Assembly (NCBI GenBank): GCA_028875245.1
Contig: JAPPEU010000011.1
Location: forward strand, 1-64,000
Direction: 5' to 3'
From: Chloroflexota bacterium
Lineage (GTDB): Bacteria > Chloroflexota > Anaerolineae > Aggregatilineales > Phototrophicaceae
DNA length: 64,000 nucleotides
In this document: piece by piece, positions 7,899 through 17,933 of the stretch
How positions within the stretch are numbered: position 1 is the stretch's first letter
Layout: each line of letters opens with the position of its first letter
Translations under genes and position numbers: made by a program
The notes under the pieces: generated by a model
Told to the model about the DNA's origin: nothing
Database searches by the model: none
Seen by the model: the letters and a program-made list of their open reading frames with translations, nothing else

Positions 7899-10406
7899 TT
7901 ATCCGACCGTGATCGGGCCAATCTCCAGCTCCCGCTCGAAGCGGGTCCCGTCGCTGATGACCGTTCCGGCCGCGCTGGCTCGGGTTTCGTAATTGTAGAC
8001 GATCATCTTCAGGCTGTAGTCCCCTGCTTCAAGCGATGACAGATCGACCTGGTATCTGGCCAGGGGATCGACGCCGACGGTGAAATCCTGGCCGGCGACC
8101 TTGCCCCCCTCGGCGTCAAAGATCTGCAGCGAGATGGCCTGGGGCGCGTCGGGTTTTTCCGTCCACCAGGCGAACAGGCTCAGGCTTGAGCCATCGACTT
8201 CATAAAGCAGGTTCGTCAGTCGCAGCTGGCTGTCATAAGCAACTTCGAATTTGTCGGCTGCTGCAACCAGGGCGCAGGGGAAAGCCACCGGCGCATAATA
8301 CTCGGCGATCGCGTCGGCAGCCTCGACAAAGCGTCCGCAGACGCGGTAGCCAGCCGCGAAGTCTTCACGCAGGGAATCCAGGCCCTCTGCGTCATCTCGC
8401 CTCGGGTCGTAAGACAGGACGATGACTTGATTGCCGGCCGGCATCGCGGGGGCGTCGCGGTCATCGGCGTTGAAGCGCTGGACCCGGCGGCGGCCGTCAA
8501 GCAAGCTGACATGTTCGAAAGACTTCCAATAGAGGAATAAGGACGACAGGTAACGGAGCGTCTCGCCGTCCATACCCTCGGCGGGGTGGAAGCTCACGAT
8601 CGACATGCCATCATCAGCAATGAGCGATGGAGACAGTGCCAGCTGCCGCAGATGGGCGAATGTCTCGGGCAGGGCGATTGACTCGTTATCGCAGGTTTCG
8701 GCCAGTTGCCGCAGGCGGTATATGCGCGTGTAGCGGTCTTCGTATGCGGGCTGCAAACCGGCGAAGCTCGGCGCCAATTCGCGGCTGCGCTGCCAGCCGA
8801 GATGCAAGACGATATGCGTAAGGCCGTCAGCGCCGACCTTGTCCAATGCGGCAAGATACGTGTTGCGACTCGCGGGCAGGCAGTGTATTGACCGGGCGCG
8901 TCTCCAGGTCTTCAGAATAAGATTCCCGTCGATATAGGCGTAGGCGGACGGTGGCGTACGGCTGGCGAGCCCCTCAAGATGCGGATAGCCGCTCAAGGAT
9001 TGGAAATATCCGTATCGTTTTGACTCATGCCTGCCCATTGGTAAATGGATCAAGCGAATCTGATCCTGGTCGTCTTCAGTGTGCAGCCAAGCCAGGAATT
9101 GATGAGCGTCGCCGGGCACGGTAAGCGGGCTGAGTACCTGATAGTATTCAAAGGCTGTAAAAAGCAGCGCAACTGCCATGAGGGCGATACGGTACTTCAA
9201 GGGCAGCTGCTTCTGCAGCGTCAAGAGCCCATAGCACACGAGCACCGTCACGGGCAATGCAGCGCCGATCTGAAAAAGTGATGTATCCCAAAATGGTTGA
9301 AACAGGAAGGGCAGCATCTCGTCAAGGAAATGCTTGGGCAAAAGGATTTGCTCAAAACGCCGACCGTCAACCTCCAATATCGAGCCCAGCCGCAACACGA
9401 AGAAAAACAGCAATAGTAGCAACCAAGGCGCCAGCTTGCGGCGGTCGGAACCGCGAATCAATCCCGCCGCAATCAATAAGAGGGGCAGGTAGCCAAGATA
9501 AGAAGCATCATTCAGGTTGGGTCGGCGATCGCGGTTTTCATCCTGAAGAGCGGCTGCCGATAGTGGATGGGCCCGGTTCACAAAACTGGCGAGCAAATCT
9601 TGATTCCTTTCAACGCCCCCGGTCTTATCCAGCGCATCCGCGAAGCTCGCGCTGTTTTCTATCAGCGGGTAAACGCGCAAGAGACTGACCGACCCCACGA
9701 CCAGCGCAAGAAAGAGAAGTCTCAGCCAAAATGCGGGGCTGGACCTAAAGCGCCTGATGTAGCCGAGCGCATAGAGCCCCGCAGTGATTAGCAGACAAAC
9801 GAAAATGTACATGCCGGTGAAGAGCGTCGAAGCAATGAATAAACCCGAAAGGGCGATAAATGTCCACCGTCTCTCGAAGATGCCGCGATCGAGGTAATAC
9901 AATGACATGGGCACGGCGGCGATAAGAATGACGTCGGGATGATGCGGCTGGCTCAAAACAAACGGGCTAAGCGCAAAGACCAGAGCGCCAAACATGCCCA
10001 GCCAGCGCTCGTCACAGAGGTATGTCAGGTAAACGTAGACAGCAACGCCGTTTATGCCCACGATCACCAGGAAGCACAGGTTGAAGGCGTTGGACGCCGG
10101 CATGAAGTGTTGCAACGCGCTGAAGAGCAGCATGTGAGGCAAGCTGAAATTGTGATAGACCAGTGAAAGCCCGGACGGGTAAAAGAGTTTGTCCGTGATA
10201 AGAAAATTTCCGGCGTCGGCGGCGATAAACTGCAGATACCAGGCATCCCAGAACTTCATCCAGACATCTGGATTTGTACTCGGCAACCAAAAGACTGCCC
10301 TGTCGAACACATAAATGAATGTCGGCCAGGTCATAACGACGAGCAGCAATGGAAAACCCAGACAGAAGAGCCTGTGTTCACGCAAGCCCATTGAGATTCG
10401 CTTCAT
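7899..10406 (-). CDS. Multi-membrane YfhO/GT-C-like protein, paralogue A
   Basis: A large polytopic protein (835 residues from the ATG at 10406; an in-frame GTG lies at 10454). The first two thirds contain about a dozen hydrophobic helices, beginning VVMTWPTF and followed by a conserved loop NPDVWMKFWDAWY, like the first extracytoplasmic loop of GT-C/YfhO-type glycosyltransferases. The last third is soluble and probably extracytoplasmic. The fold suggests lipid-linked sugar transfer or polymer glycosylation, but no substrate can be named. It heads a tandem set of three paralogues (A, B, C). Its 3' 862 bases are almost identical to those of B, while the membrane part is clearly diverged. The start at 10406 gives a length matching B and C. 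Confidence 0.7.
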   Translation of the reverse strand: MKRISMGLREHRLFCLGFPLLLVVMTWPTFIYVFDRAVFWLPSTNPDVWMKFWDAWYLQFIAADAGNFLITDKLFYPSGLSLVYHNFSLPHMLLFSALQHFMPASNAFNLCFLVIVGINGVAVYVYLTYLCDERWLGMFGALVFALSPFVLSQPHHPDVILIAAVPMSLYYLDRGIFERRWTFIALSGLFIASTLFTGMYIFVCLLITAGLYALGYIRRFRSSPAFWLRLLFLALVVGSVSLLRVYPLIENSASFADALDKTGGVERNQDLLASFVNRAHPLSAAALQDENRDRRPNLNDASYLGYLPLLLIAAGLIRGSDRRKLAPWLLLLLFFFVLRLGSILEVDGRRFEQILLPKHFLDEMLPFLFQPFWDTSLFQIGAALPVTVLVCYGLLTLQKQLPLKYRIALMAVALLFTAFEYYQVLSPLTVPGDAHQFLAWLHTEDDQDQIRLIHLPMGRHESKRYGYFQSLSGYPHLEGLASRTPPSAYAYIDGNLILKTWRRARSIHCLPASRNTYLAALDKVGADGLTHIVLHLGWQRSRELAPSFAGLQPAYEDRYTRIYRLRQLAETCDNESIALPETFAHLRQLALSPSLIADDGMSIVSFHPAEGMDGETLRYLSSLFLYWKSFEHVSLLDGRRRVQRFNADDRDAPAMPAGNQVIVLSYDPRRDDAEGLDSLREDFAAGYRVCGRFVEAADAIAEYYAPVAFPCALVAAADKFEVAYDSQLRLTNLLYEVDGSSLSLFAWWTEKPDAPQAISLQIFDAEGGKVAGQDFTVGVDPLARYQVDLSSLEAGDYSLKMIVYNYETRASAAGTVISDGTRFERELEIGPITVG
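7916..8777 (-). repeat. 862-bp near-identical block, copy 1
   Basis: Matches 10569-11430 at a constant offset of 2653 bases. By eye there are six differences (7924, 8637, 8655, 8709, 8719, 8760), with about 710 bases identical between the first two. It encodes the soluble C-terminal third of paralogue A. Similarity stops abruptly at both ends. Confidence 0.93.
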
Positions 10407-10533
10407 AGTTTCCGGCATATGTTTCAAAGCGATGAATTCAAGGTAGCGGAGCACGGCTTAGGATGATCAAGTACCATCATCTGTCGCCCTTTTCAGTTCT
10501 ACATTTTCCCATAATGTATCATGAATCCAAATA

Positions 10534-13065
10534 TCATTCAATCTGGTCAAGCCGATCGGTGATCAAATGGCCAATCCCCAGCTCCCGCTCGAAGCGGGTC
10601 CCGTCGCTGATGACCGTTCCGGCCGCGCTGGCTCGGGTTTCGTAATTGTAGACGATCATCTTCAGGCTGTAGTCCCCTGCTTCAAGCGATGACAGATCGA
10701 CCTGGTATCTGGCCAGGGGATCGACGCCGACGGTGAAATCCTGGCCGGCGACCTTGCCCCCCTCGGCGTCAAAGATCTGCAGCGAGATGGCCTGGGGCGC
10801 GTCGGGTTTTTCCGTCCACCAGGCGAACAGGCTCAGGCTTGAGCCATCGACTTCATAAAGCAGGTTCGTCAGTCGCAGCTGGCTGTCATAAGCAACTTCG
10901 AATTTGTCGGCTGCTGCAACCAGGGCGCAGGGGAAAGCCACCGGCGCATAATACTCGGCGATCGCGTCGGCAGCCTCGACAAAGCGTCCGCAGACGCGGT
11001 AGCCAGCCGCGAAGTCTTCACGCAGGGAATCCAGGCCCTCTGCGTCATCTCGCCTCGGGTCGTAAGACAGGACGATGACTTGATTGCCGGCCGGCATCGC
11101 GGGGGCGTCGCGGTCATCGGCGTTGAAGCGCTGGACCCGGCGGCGGCCGTCAAGCAAGCTGACATGTTCGAAAGACTTCCAATAGAGGAATAAGGACGAC
11201 AGGTAACGGAGCGTCTCGCCGTCCATACCCTCGGCGGGGTGGAAGCTCACGATCGACATGCCATCATCAGCAATGAGCGATGGAGACAGCGCCAGCTGCC
11301 GCAGATGAGCGAATGTCTCGGGCAGGGCGATTGACTCGTTATCGCAGGTTTCGGCCAGTTGTCGCAGGCGGCATATGCGCGTGTAGCGGTCTTCGTATGC
11401 GGGCTGCAAACCAGCGAAGCTCGGCGCCAAAAAGTTCCGCCCGCCGAACTCTTGATGAAAGACAATATGGCTGAAACCATCCGACAGAAGCTGGTTCAAA
11501 CCAGTAAGATACCGCTCGCGGCTGGATGGCAGGCAACGTAGAAAACTGAAGCGTTTCCAGGACTTGAGAAGCAAATTGTCATCGATGTAGTTATATGCCG
11601 ACGCCGGCGCGCGCGTCGGACGCCCTTCCACTTGCGGGTAGCCATTATAGGTTTGATAAAAGTCATAGACCTTCGATTGATTGCCGCCTAAAGGCAGGTT
11701 TATCAAGTTGACCGAGTCTGGATCCGCTTCCCGGTTCAAATGCGCCAGGAATGCCAACTGCTCATCGGGAATCACAAGTGGATCGGGCACCTGGTAGTAT
11801 TCAAAGGCGACCATAGCGCTGACTATGAGAATCACCATGACATGTCGCAGGGACGGCAAACGCCGCAAGAGCGCCTGCATGCCATAGCAAGCCAGAAGCG
11901 CAAAAGGAAATACGGCGCCGGCAAAAAACTGATCAGTGGACCAAAATGGCAGGAAAACTTGTGGCGCGATCTTTGTCAAATAGAATTTGGGCAAACGTAT
12001 CGATTCATAAACCACATCGTTTATGGCGAGCGTTGAACCCAAACGCAATAGCAGGAAGATAAGCGCGAGCGCCAGCCAGGGCCAGGCCCGTGAACGCATG
12101 CGTGCGCTTGCCAGACCAAGAGCGACAAGCAGCATCGGCACATAACCAAGATAAACCGTCTGAGGCCAGCCGCGCTCGACCTGATCGGAAGCAAATACCG
12201 ACTGCAAAAGCGGTCCGGTGATCGGATTTTCATAATTGACGAAATAGCCCAGCAGATCTTTGCCTGTTTCTTGATCAATGTTTTTTGCCAGGGCATTGGA
12301 GAGGCCATCGGCATCGGCAAGCATGGGGAGTATGCGCACAGCGCCAAGCGCGCCGGCGACAAGCGCCAGGCACAGGATCATGCTCCAAAAGGAAAACTGT
12401 CTCCATCGCGCGCGCGCAAAACATAAAACGTACAGCGCCGCGGTAATCAGCAAGCAAACCAGGGTATACAAACCGACAAAAGCGGTGAAGCCTGTCAGCG
12501 CGCCGGCCGCTATCAGGCACTTCCAGCGGTCTTCCGCCAGAGCGCGATGGAGAAAATACAGCGACAGCGGCACGGTCGCTACAAAAGATATGTGCGGTGT
12601 GGCCGGGCGCGCGAGCACAAAGCCGCTGACGCCGAACACAATGACGCCGAAAAACGCCAGCCATCGGTCGCGAAGCAAATGCCACAGGTAGACATAAGCG
12701 GACAAAAGAGAAACGAACACGAGCAGCAGATAGGTCAGATTGAATGCGCTGGCGCGCGGCATGATGGCGCTGAGGCCGCCAAACAAGAACATATGCGGCA
12801 GGCTGAAATTGTGAAAGGCAAGCGAAACGCCATCGGGGTGAAATTTCAAATCAGTGAAAAAGAAGTCTGCCTGCTGCGTCAGGATTAAGTTGCTGTACCA
12901 GCCATCCCAAAACAGCATATAGATGTCGTCGCGCTGGGTCGGCAGCCAGAATGAGCCGGCGTCGAAGATCTGCCAAAATGTCGGCCATGTCATCACAATG
13001 ATGGCGATCGGGGCCAGCGTCAAGACAGGCCAGTGTTTGCGGAGAGTCCTAAAAGTGTTCGTCAC
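10534..13065 (-). CDS. Multi-membrane YfhO/GT-C-like protein, paralogue B
   Basis: The second of three tandem paralogues (843 residues from GTG 13065). The longer frame from 13152 adds 29 basic/Cys-rich residues unlike A or C, and from the GTG the distance to the shared VMTWP motif matches C, so the shorter start is preferred although its ribosome-binding site is weak. The membrane part repeats the A/C pattern (RDDIYMLFWDGWYSN loop, PHMFLFGGL, multiple helices). From about residue 545 the protein is almost identical to A; only Y/C and E/G differences are seen before a divergent tail ending TDRLDQIE. Function is as for A: a GT-C-like or YfhO-like membrane enzyme, substrate unknown. Confidence 0.7.
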   Translation of the reverse strand: MTNTFRTLRKHWPVLTLAPIAIIVMTWPTFWQIFDAGSFWLPTQRDDIYMLFWDGWYSNLILTQQADFFFTDLKFHPDGVSLAFHNFSLPHMFLFGGLSAIMPRASAFNLTYLLLVFVSLLSAYVYLWHLLRDRWLAFFGVIVFGVSGFVLARPATPHISFVATVPLSLYFLHRALAEDRWKCLIAAGALTGFTAFVGLYTLVCLLITAALYVLCFARARWRQFSFWSMILCLALVAGALGAVRILPMLADADGLSNALAKNIDQETGKDLLGYFVNYENPITGPLLQSVFASDQVERGWPQTVYLGYVPMLLVALGLASARMRSRAWPWLALALIFLLLRLGSTLAINDVVYESIRLPKFYLTKIAPQVFLPFWSTDQFFAGAVFPFALLACYGMQALLRRLPSLRHVMVILIVSAMVAFEYYQVPDPLVIPDEQLAFLAHLNREADPDSVNLINLPLGGNQSKVYDFYQTYNGYPQVEGRPTRAPASAYNYIDDNLLLKSWKRFSFLRCLPSSRERYLTGLNQLLSDGFSHIVFHQEFGGRNFLAPSFAGLQPAYEDRYTRICRLRQLAETCDNESIALPETFAHLRQLALSPSLIADDGMSIVSFHPAEGMDGETLRYLSSLFLYWKSFEHVSLLDGRRRVQRFNADDRDAPAMPAGNQVIVLSYDPRRDDAEGLDSLREDFAAGYRVCGRFVEAADAIAEYYAPVAFPCALVAAADKFEVAYDSQLRLTNLLYEVDGSSLSLFAWWTEKPDAPQAISLQIFDAEGGKVAGQDFTVGVDPLARYQVDLSSLEAGDYSLKMIVYNYETRASAAGTVISDGTRFERELGIGHLITDRLDQIE
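10569..11430 (-). repeat. 862-bp near-identical block, copy 2
   Basis: Partner of 7916-8777, same orientation, inside paralogue B. The boundary at 11430 falls inside the codons for the LAPSFAGLQPAY stretch. Most differences cluster in the last ~150 bases, as expected at the fading edge of a conversion tract. Confidence 0.93.
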
Positions 13066-13153
13066 GCGCTTTTCAGTCGTACTGTCTCCCAAGCAAAAGC
13101 GATGGCCCGTCCGGCATCCGCCGAAGCTGCATCGGCCGCGGCCAACGGGCATT

Positions 13154-15658
13154 TTACTGCGCCATCACGCTGCCGATATCGAGTTCGCGCTCGAAGCCGG
13201 TTTCCTCGGCCGCGATGACCCCGGCGATGCTGCGGCCGGTATCGTAATCATATAGAATCATCTTCACGCGGTAATCCCCGGGCGGGGTCGATGATGTGTC
13301 GATACGATAGGTGGCCAGGGGCTCGGACCCGATGACGAAGTCCGCCCCCGCCGCCCGCGCGCCATCGCCGTCGAACAACTGGATTGAGACGGCATGCGCG
13401 CCAACCGGCAGACGCGTCCATAACAGGCTGACCGCAAGCGAGCCGCTCTCGATAGTCACCAGTCGATTGCCTAGTTGGGCGCCGTTCGCGTAGTGAACTT
13501 CCAGCGGTTCAGCCGCCATTGCCAACTCACAGGAGAAGTCCGCCCGCAAGAAGTACTCGATGACTGCCTCGTCCGTCTCCGCCAGAGGCCGGCAGGGCTT
13601 GAACGCGGACCCGAGCCAATCGCGATAGGCGCGAATGACGCCCGGATCGACCGCGCGCGGATCATAGACCAGCAGAATGACGCTTCTGCTGGCGAGCAGG
13701 TCGGCGAGCGCTTCGCCTTGGCTGTCCCTCGCCCGTACCGCCCCGGCTTCCAGCGCGAGGGACGCATAGCTGTAGGGTCCCAGGAGGACAGCCGCGCCAT
13801 TCTCTTCCTGCGCCCGCTCCCCGCCCGCTGCGGGCAGAAGGCTCAAAGCAGCCGAGCCGTCCCCGGGGATGATGGCGGACGAAGAATCCAGACGCCGCAA
13901 TGCCGCCAGCGCCGCCGGGCTGACCGAAGCAGGCAGGTCGCAGCTTTGGCGCAGATCTTCCACCCGGTAAATCTCCACGTATTCGTCCTTGTATGTCGCG
14001 CTCAGGCCGACAAAGCTGCTGGCAATCGGCATGTCTTCAGCCAGCCAATGATGCCAGACGATATGCGTGAAGCCATCAGCCTGCAACTGACTCACGCCGG
14101 CGCTGAAGTCTGCGCGCAGCGGGGGAAGGCAATGAACGCTTGTGCCGCTTTTCCAGGCATTGAGCAGGAAATTGCCGTCTATGTAGGCGTAGGCCCCCGG
14201 CGGCGTGCGCCCGGTCAAGCCCTCGACCTGCGGGTAACCGGTCAGCGTCTGATAATAGCCATACAATTTGGCGTGTTGCCGGCCAATTGGCAGGTTGATC
14301 AAGCGAGGCGCGCCGCCCGCGCTGTCCTGAGGAAGCGCTTCCATGAAGGCCAACTGCTGCTCAGGAATGATTCTCGGCGCGGGACTTTCGTAATACTCAA
14401 AGGCGACCAGCGCAATGACGGCCAGCGTGACCAGAGTGCGCTGCTTCCGCGGCCGCGACTCGACGATGGACTTGAGGCCATAACAGGTCAAGACCGCCAG
14501 GGGAAGCAGCAGGCCCATCTGAAAATGATCGGGCGCATGGAATGGACTGAAGATCGCCGGCAGGAGCTCGTCAAGCAGAGATTTGGGCAATACGATGTCG
14601 CTGTAATCATGGCCATCGACCCGCAAGACGGAACCAAGGCGCAGCAGGAGGAAAGGCAACCCCAGCGCCAGCCAGGGCCACATCTTGCGGCGGCAGCCAG
14701 GGCGGAAAAAGCCGATGATGATGAGCGCCAGCGGCAGGTAACCCAGATAGCTGGTATGAGGCTCGTAAAAGGGCGAATCCGCTTGAAACAGTGACTTCAA
14801 AAGGGGCGCCGTCATCGGGTGCCGGTAATTGACAAAGTAGGAGAGCAGGTCCGTGCCGGTTTCCTTGGCGCTGTTCTTGCTGATCGCGGATGCCAGATCG
14901 GCCGCGTCAGCCAGCATGGGCGCCGTGCGTCCGGCGCTGACCAGGGCGATAACCAGGCCGAGGGCGAGCGTCCAGCGCCAGAAGCGGAACTCTCGCCAGC
15001 GCTCGACCGCGTAAGCCAGCGCCATGAGCGCCAGGGTGATGAGGACACAGACAAAAATATAAAGGCTCATGTAGGCAGTCAAGCCGACCGTGAGGCCGCA
15101 GTAAACAATATGCCGGAAGCGCGCCTCCCGCAGGGCCCGCTGGAAGAAATAAGCGGTCAAGGGCAGGCTGACGAGCAAGTTTACATCCGGATGAGCGGCG
15201 TGCCCGACGATGTGCTGGTTCAGGCCGAAGACGGCCGCGCCGAGCGTCGCGAGCCAGCGATCGCGCAGCAAATAATTCAGATAAACGTAAGCGCTCAAAG
15301 CCACAGCGAAAATGATTAAGAGGTAGGTCAGCGTGTAGGCCTTCGCCGGCGGAAGAGATGCCCCCAACAGGCTCGCGGCAATCATATGCGGCAGGCTGAA
15401 GTTTTCGAAGGCGAGCGACAGGCCCGCTGGATAAAACATGACATCCGAGTGATAGAAGCTCGTTTTGCCGGCCAGGAACTGCTCCCAATGCCAAACATCC
15501 CACTGCTTCTGCCATACATCGACATTGCGCGTGGGATAGGCGACTGTCTCCCTGTCAGCGGCATGCAGGAGCGCCGGCCAGGTCATCACGATGATGAGCA
15601 GCGGCAGGATGATGATGAAGGGGCTGTGCTTGCGGCAGGCGGCGTGTATCCGCAACAT
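13154..15658 (-). CDS. Multi-membrane YfhO/GT-C-like protein, paralogue C
   Basis: The third and most upstream member of the tandem set, 834 residues from ATG 15658 (CGGAGC about 7 bases upstream; a TTG one codon earlier is also possible). It begins with IIVMTWPALL and the loop NVDVWQKQWDVWHW, with further membrane segments to about residue 430. The C-terminal domain aligns along its length with A and B (SVILLVYDPRAVD, YRVKMILYDYDTG, FERELDIG) but is well diverged, so it did not take part in the recent A/B exchange. The stop is at 13154, about 90 bases before B's chosen start, so the three may form one transcript. The predicted role is membrane glycosyl transfer or envelope assembly. Confidence 0.7.
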   Translation of the reverse strand: MLRIHAACRKHSPFIIILPLLIIVMTWPALLHAADRETVAYPTRNVDVWQKQWDVWHWEQFLAGKTSFYHSDVMFYPAGLSLAFENFSLPHMIAASLLGASLPPAKAYTLTYLLIIFAVALSAYVYLNYLLRDRWLATLGAAVFGLNQHIVGHAAHPDVNLLVSLPLTAYFFQRALREARFRHIVYCGLTVGLTAYMSLYIFVCVLITLALMALAYAVERWREFRFWRWTLALGLVIALVSAGRTAPMLADAADLASAISKNSAKETGTDLLSYFVNYRHPMTAPLLKSLFQADSPFYEPHTSYLGYLPLALIIIGFFRPGCRRKMWPWLALGLPFLLLRLGSVLRVDGHDYSDIVLPKSLLDELLPAIFSPFHAPDHFQMGLLLPLAVLTCYGLKSIVESRPRKQRTLVTLAVIALVAFEYYESPAPRIIPEQQLAFMEALPQDSAGGAPRLINLPIGRQHAKLYGYYQTLTGYPQVEGLTGRTPPGAYAYIDGNFLLNAWKSGTSVHCLPPLRADFSAGVSQLQADGFTHIVWHHWLAEDMPIASSFVGLSATYKDEYVEIYRVEDLRQSCDLPASVSPAALAALRRLDSSSAIIPGDGSAALSLLPAAGGERAQEENGAAVLLGPYSYASLALEAGAVRARDSQGEALADLLASRSVILLVYDPRAVDPGVIRAYRDWLGSAFKPCRPLAETDEAVIEYFLRADFSCELAMAAEPLEVHYANGAQLGNRLVTIESGSLAVSLLWTRLPVGAHAVSIQLFDGDGARAAGADFVIGSEPLATYRIDTSSTPPGDYRVKMILYDYDTGRSIAGVIAAEETGFERELDIGSVMAQ

Positions 15659-15742
15659 CAAATGCTCCGAGCTGAAAAACGCCTGAAACAGCCTACAGGC
15701 GGGCCGAAGCCAGCCAGAGCCGGCGGACCGCTCAGGGACCTC

Positions 15743-16801
15743 TCAACCGCCCCCAAGCCACTTGACAGCGTCTTTGGCGAAGTAAGTCACGATCAAATCA
15801 GCGCCGGCCCGCTTGATGCAAGTGAGGCTCTCCAGCGCCGACCGCTCCAGATCGAGCCAGCCCTGACGCGCCGCCGCGTGAATCATGGCGTATTCGCCGC
15901 TGACCTGGTAGGCGGCCAGAGGCAGGTCGTAGAGCCGGCGCGCTTCGCTCAAGATATCCAGGCTGGGCAGCGCCGGTTTCACCAGCAGAATATCGGCGCC
16001 CTGTTCCACATCAAGCGCGATCTCTTTCAGCGCTTCGCGGCGGTTGGCCGGGTCGAGTTGATAACTGCCGCGATCGCCGAAGCCCGGCGCGCTGTGAGCG
16101 GCGTCGCGAAAGGGCCCGTAGAAGACGCTGGCGTATTTGGCGGCGTAGCTCATCAAGGCGACATGGGAGAAGCCCTCGGCATCAAGCGCCGCGCGAATGC
16201 CGGCGACCATGCCGTCGATCATGCCTGAGGGCGCGATGATATCGGCGCCGGCGCGGGCATGAACGACCGAAGCGCGCGCCAGCAGTTCAAGCGTGGGATC
16301 GTTGAGCAAATAACCGAGAGGCAAGGCCGGGTCGAAGTGCGGATTCTCCGGCGCGTTGATAAGGCCGCAATGCCCGTGGTCGGTGTATTCGCAGAAGCAC
16401 ATATCGGAGATGACGACGAGCTCGGGCCTGGCGTCTTTGATGGCGCGGATGGCGCTTGGAATGACGCCGCTGTCGCTGAAGTTGTCGCTCCCGCGCCAGT
16501 CCTTGCGCTCGGGGATGCCGAAGAGGATCACTGCGGGAATGCCCAGCGCGGCGATGTCCTTCGCTTCCGCCGCCAATTGATCAACCGTCAATTGCGCTTG
16601 ACCGGGCATGGATTGGATGGCGACGCGCAAATCGCGTCCGTGGCGCGCGAAAAGCGGATAAACAAAATCCTCCGGCGTCAGCCCCGTCTCGCGCACCATG
16701 CGGCGCATGGCCGCCGAGAACCGCAGCCGGCGCGGACGGATCTTCAGGCTGGCTGCCCGCGTCCTGGCTTTCGCATCCGTCTTGAGTTCAGCTTCCGCCA
16801 T
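15743..16801 (-). CDS. hemB: Delta-aminolevulinic acid dehydratase (porphobilinogen synthase)
   Basis: Condenses two 5-aminolevulinate molecules to porphobilinogen in haem/tetrapyrrole synthesis. In the 352-residue protein from ATG 16801, the zinc-site cysteines are C135, C137 and C145 ([14 protein letters not shown]), so it is the zinc-dependent type. The two active-site lysines are K222 (YAAKYAS) and K275 (LLVKPALP). A longer TTG frame to 16843 overlaps the nitroreductase stop; the ATG has GGCGAGG upstream and is preferred. It is probably co-transcribed with the nitroreductase upstream. No other haem genes are adjacent. Confidence 0.96.
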   Translation of the reverse strand: MAEAELKTDAKARTRAASLKIRPRRLRFSAAMRRMVRETGLTPEDFVYPLFARHGRDLRVAIQSMPGQAQLTVDQLAAEAKDIAALGIPAVILFGIPERKDWRGSDNFSDSGVIPSAIRAIKDARPELVVISDMCFCEYTDHGHCGLINAPENPHFDPALPLGYLLNDPTLELLARASVVHARAGADIIAPSGMIDGMVAGIRAALDAEGFSHVALMSYAAKYASVFYGPFRDAAHSAPGFGDRGSYQLDPANRREALKEIALDVEQGADILLVKPALPSLDILSEARRLYDLPLAAYQVSGEYAMIHAAARQGWLDLERSALESLTCIKRAGADLIVTYFAKDAVKWLGGG

Positions 16802-16843
16802 AAGCGCCCGCCTCGCCTTAACACCCGGCGATGCCCGCCGCAA

Positions 16844-17359
16844 CTACCAGGTCTCCCAATGAACAACATCATCAAACAGGCGCCGGCCGCCCGCGCTGAG
16901 TGGCTTGCTCGCCGCTACCCGGTCGGCGGGATAACCGAAAGAAATGACCAGGCGCGTCTGGAAACCCGCCGGGATGCCCAGGATTGCCCCCGCCACATCC
17001 GGCTCGTAGATCGTGCCCAGGCAGGAGCCGATGCCGATTTCGGTCGCGGCCAACTGCATATAGGCGGCGCTTTGACCGGAATCAAAGAAATGCCAGAGGG
17101 TGCGCTCGTTTTCCGTCGGCACGACGATGACGACGCAAAGCGCGCAGCCGGCCACATGGCCCATGCCGGCGCCGGTCTCGGCGAGCTGCGCCAGGCGCGC
17201 TTTATCCTGCACCGCGATGAAATGCCAGGGCTGGCTGTTTTTGGAGCTTTGCGAGCGGCGGCCGGCGTTGAGAATGCGCTCGATATGGTCCTCAACCAGC
17301 GCTTCGTCGCGAAACTCGCGTATTGCCCGCTTGCTTTGAATGGCGTCCCAGACCTGCAT
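16844..17359 (-). CDS. Nitroreductase family protein
   Basis: An FMN-dependent nitroreductase-fold oxidoreductase, 171 residues from ATG 17359, where AAGGG lies 5 bases upstream. A second ATG at 17392 overlaps the preceding gene's stop. Family features are the SKRAIREFRDE opening that contacts FMN, SSKNSQPWHFIAV, and IGSCLGTIYEPD with IPAGFQTRLVISFGYP near the C-terminus. It is likely to reduce quinones or nitro compounds with NAD(P)H; the natural substrate is unknown. It lies between a small protein gene and hemB in the same orientation. Confidence 0.88.
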   Translation of the reverse strand: MQVWDAIQSKRAIREFRDEALVEDHIERILNAGRRSQSSKNSQPWHFIAVQDKARLAQLAETGAGMGHVAGCALCVVIVVPTENERTLWHFFDSGQSAAYMQLAATEIGIGSCLGTIYEPDVAGAILGIPAGFQTRLVISFGYPADRVAASKPLSAGGRRLFDDVVHWETW

Positions 17360-17384
17360 ATTGTCCCTTTCCACAGCCTCTGCC

Positions 17385-17675
17385 TCAGTCATCCACTTTG
17401 TGGGCGGCGGTCAATTCAAGATCGCCGACGGTATTGAAGGACTGCATCTCCTGACGCAGCATATCATTGATCTCGGCTTCGTAAGCGACCCGCGCTTCCA
17501 CATCGGCGTCCATGGCGAACTCCAGCATCACTTCCGCCACCGAATTCTTCACCGTGCGGCGGATTATCTCTTCGAGTTCGCTTACCGTTAGCTCGCTAAT
17601 CGCGCGATTGTCCATAGCGGTTGAGCCGGGCAGTCCCTTTGCGGCTGCCGCGGCCCGCTCCTTTCCTCTTGGCAT
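17385..17675 (-). CDS. Small helical protein of unknown function
   Basis: Ninety-six residues, or 76 if translation begins at the internal ATG (17615), where recognisable sequence starts: MDNRAISELTVSELEEIIRR. The ELTVSELEEII pattern resembles the N-terminal helices of small antitoxin-like or DUF2281-like proteins, but there is no toxin partner alongside. It is predicted to be helical with an acidic C-terminus. The stop codon overlaps an upstream start option for the nitroreductase (ATGACTGA), suggesting translational coupling. No function is assigned. Confidence 0.5.
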   Translation of the reverse strand: MPRGKERAAAAAKGLPGSTAMDNRAISELTVSELEEIIRRTVKNSVAEVMLEFAMDADVEARVAYEAEINDMLRQEMQSFNTVGDLELTAAHKVDD

Positions 17676-17933
17676 ATGGCGATTGTATCGCCAAATTCAT
17701 GAATCTGCTGAGGTCTGCGCCGGGTTTCAAGCAAATCCAACTGGCGGCGCTCCCCCATTCTCTCATTTTACATACGCTTTTCGCTGGGAGAAGTATCAGC
17801 GGCTGTGCGATTTGCAGGATTGCGCGGCAGCCGATCCCTGGCAGAGACCGGTCACGAGCGCTGCAGACAGCAAACCTTGCCTATTGCGCCAGTCTGTGTG
17901 ACACTGTCCGCAGTTTAAGGAGTTCTGCGCACT

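Noticed and set aside
13475..14794. 439-residue plus-strand frame
   Set aside because: Lies antisense inside the third membrane paralogue; low-complexity Arg/Gln-rich, no domain.
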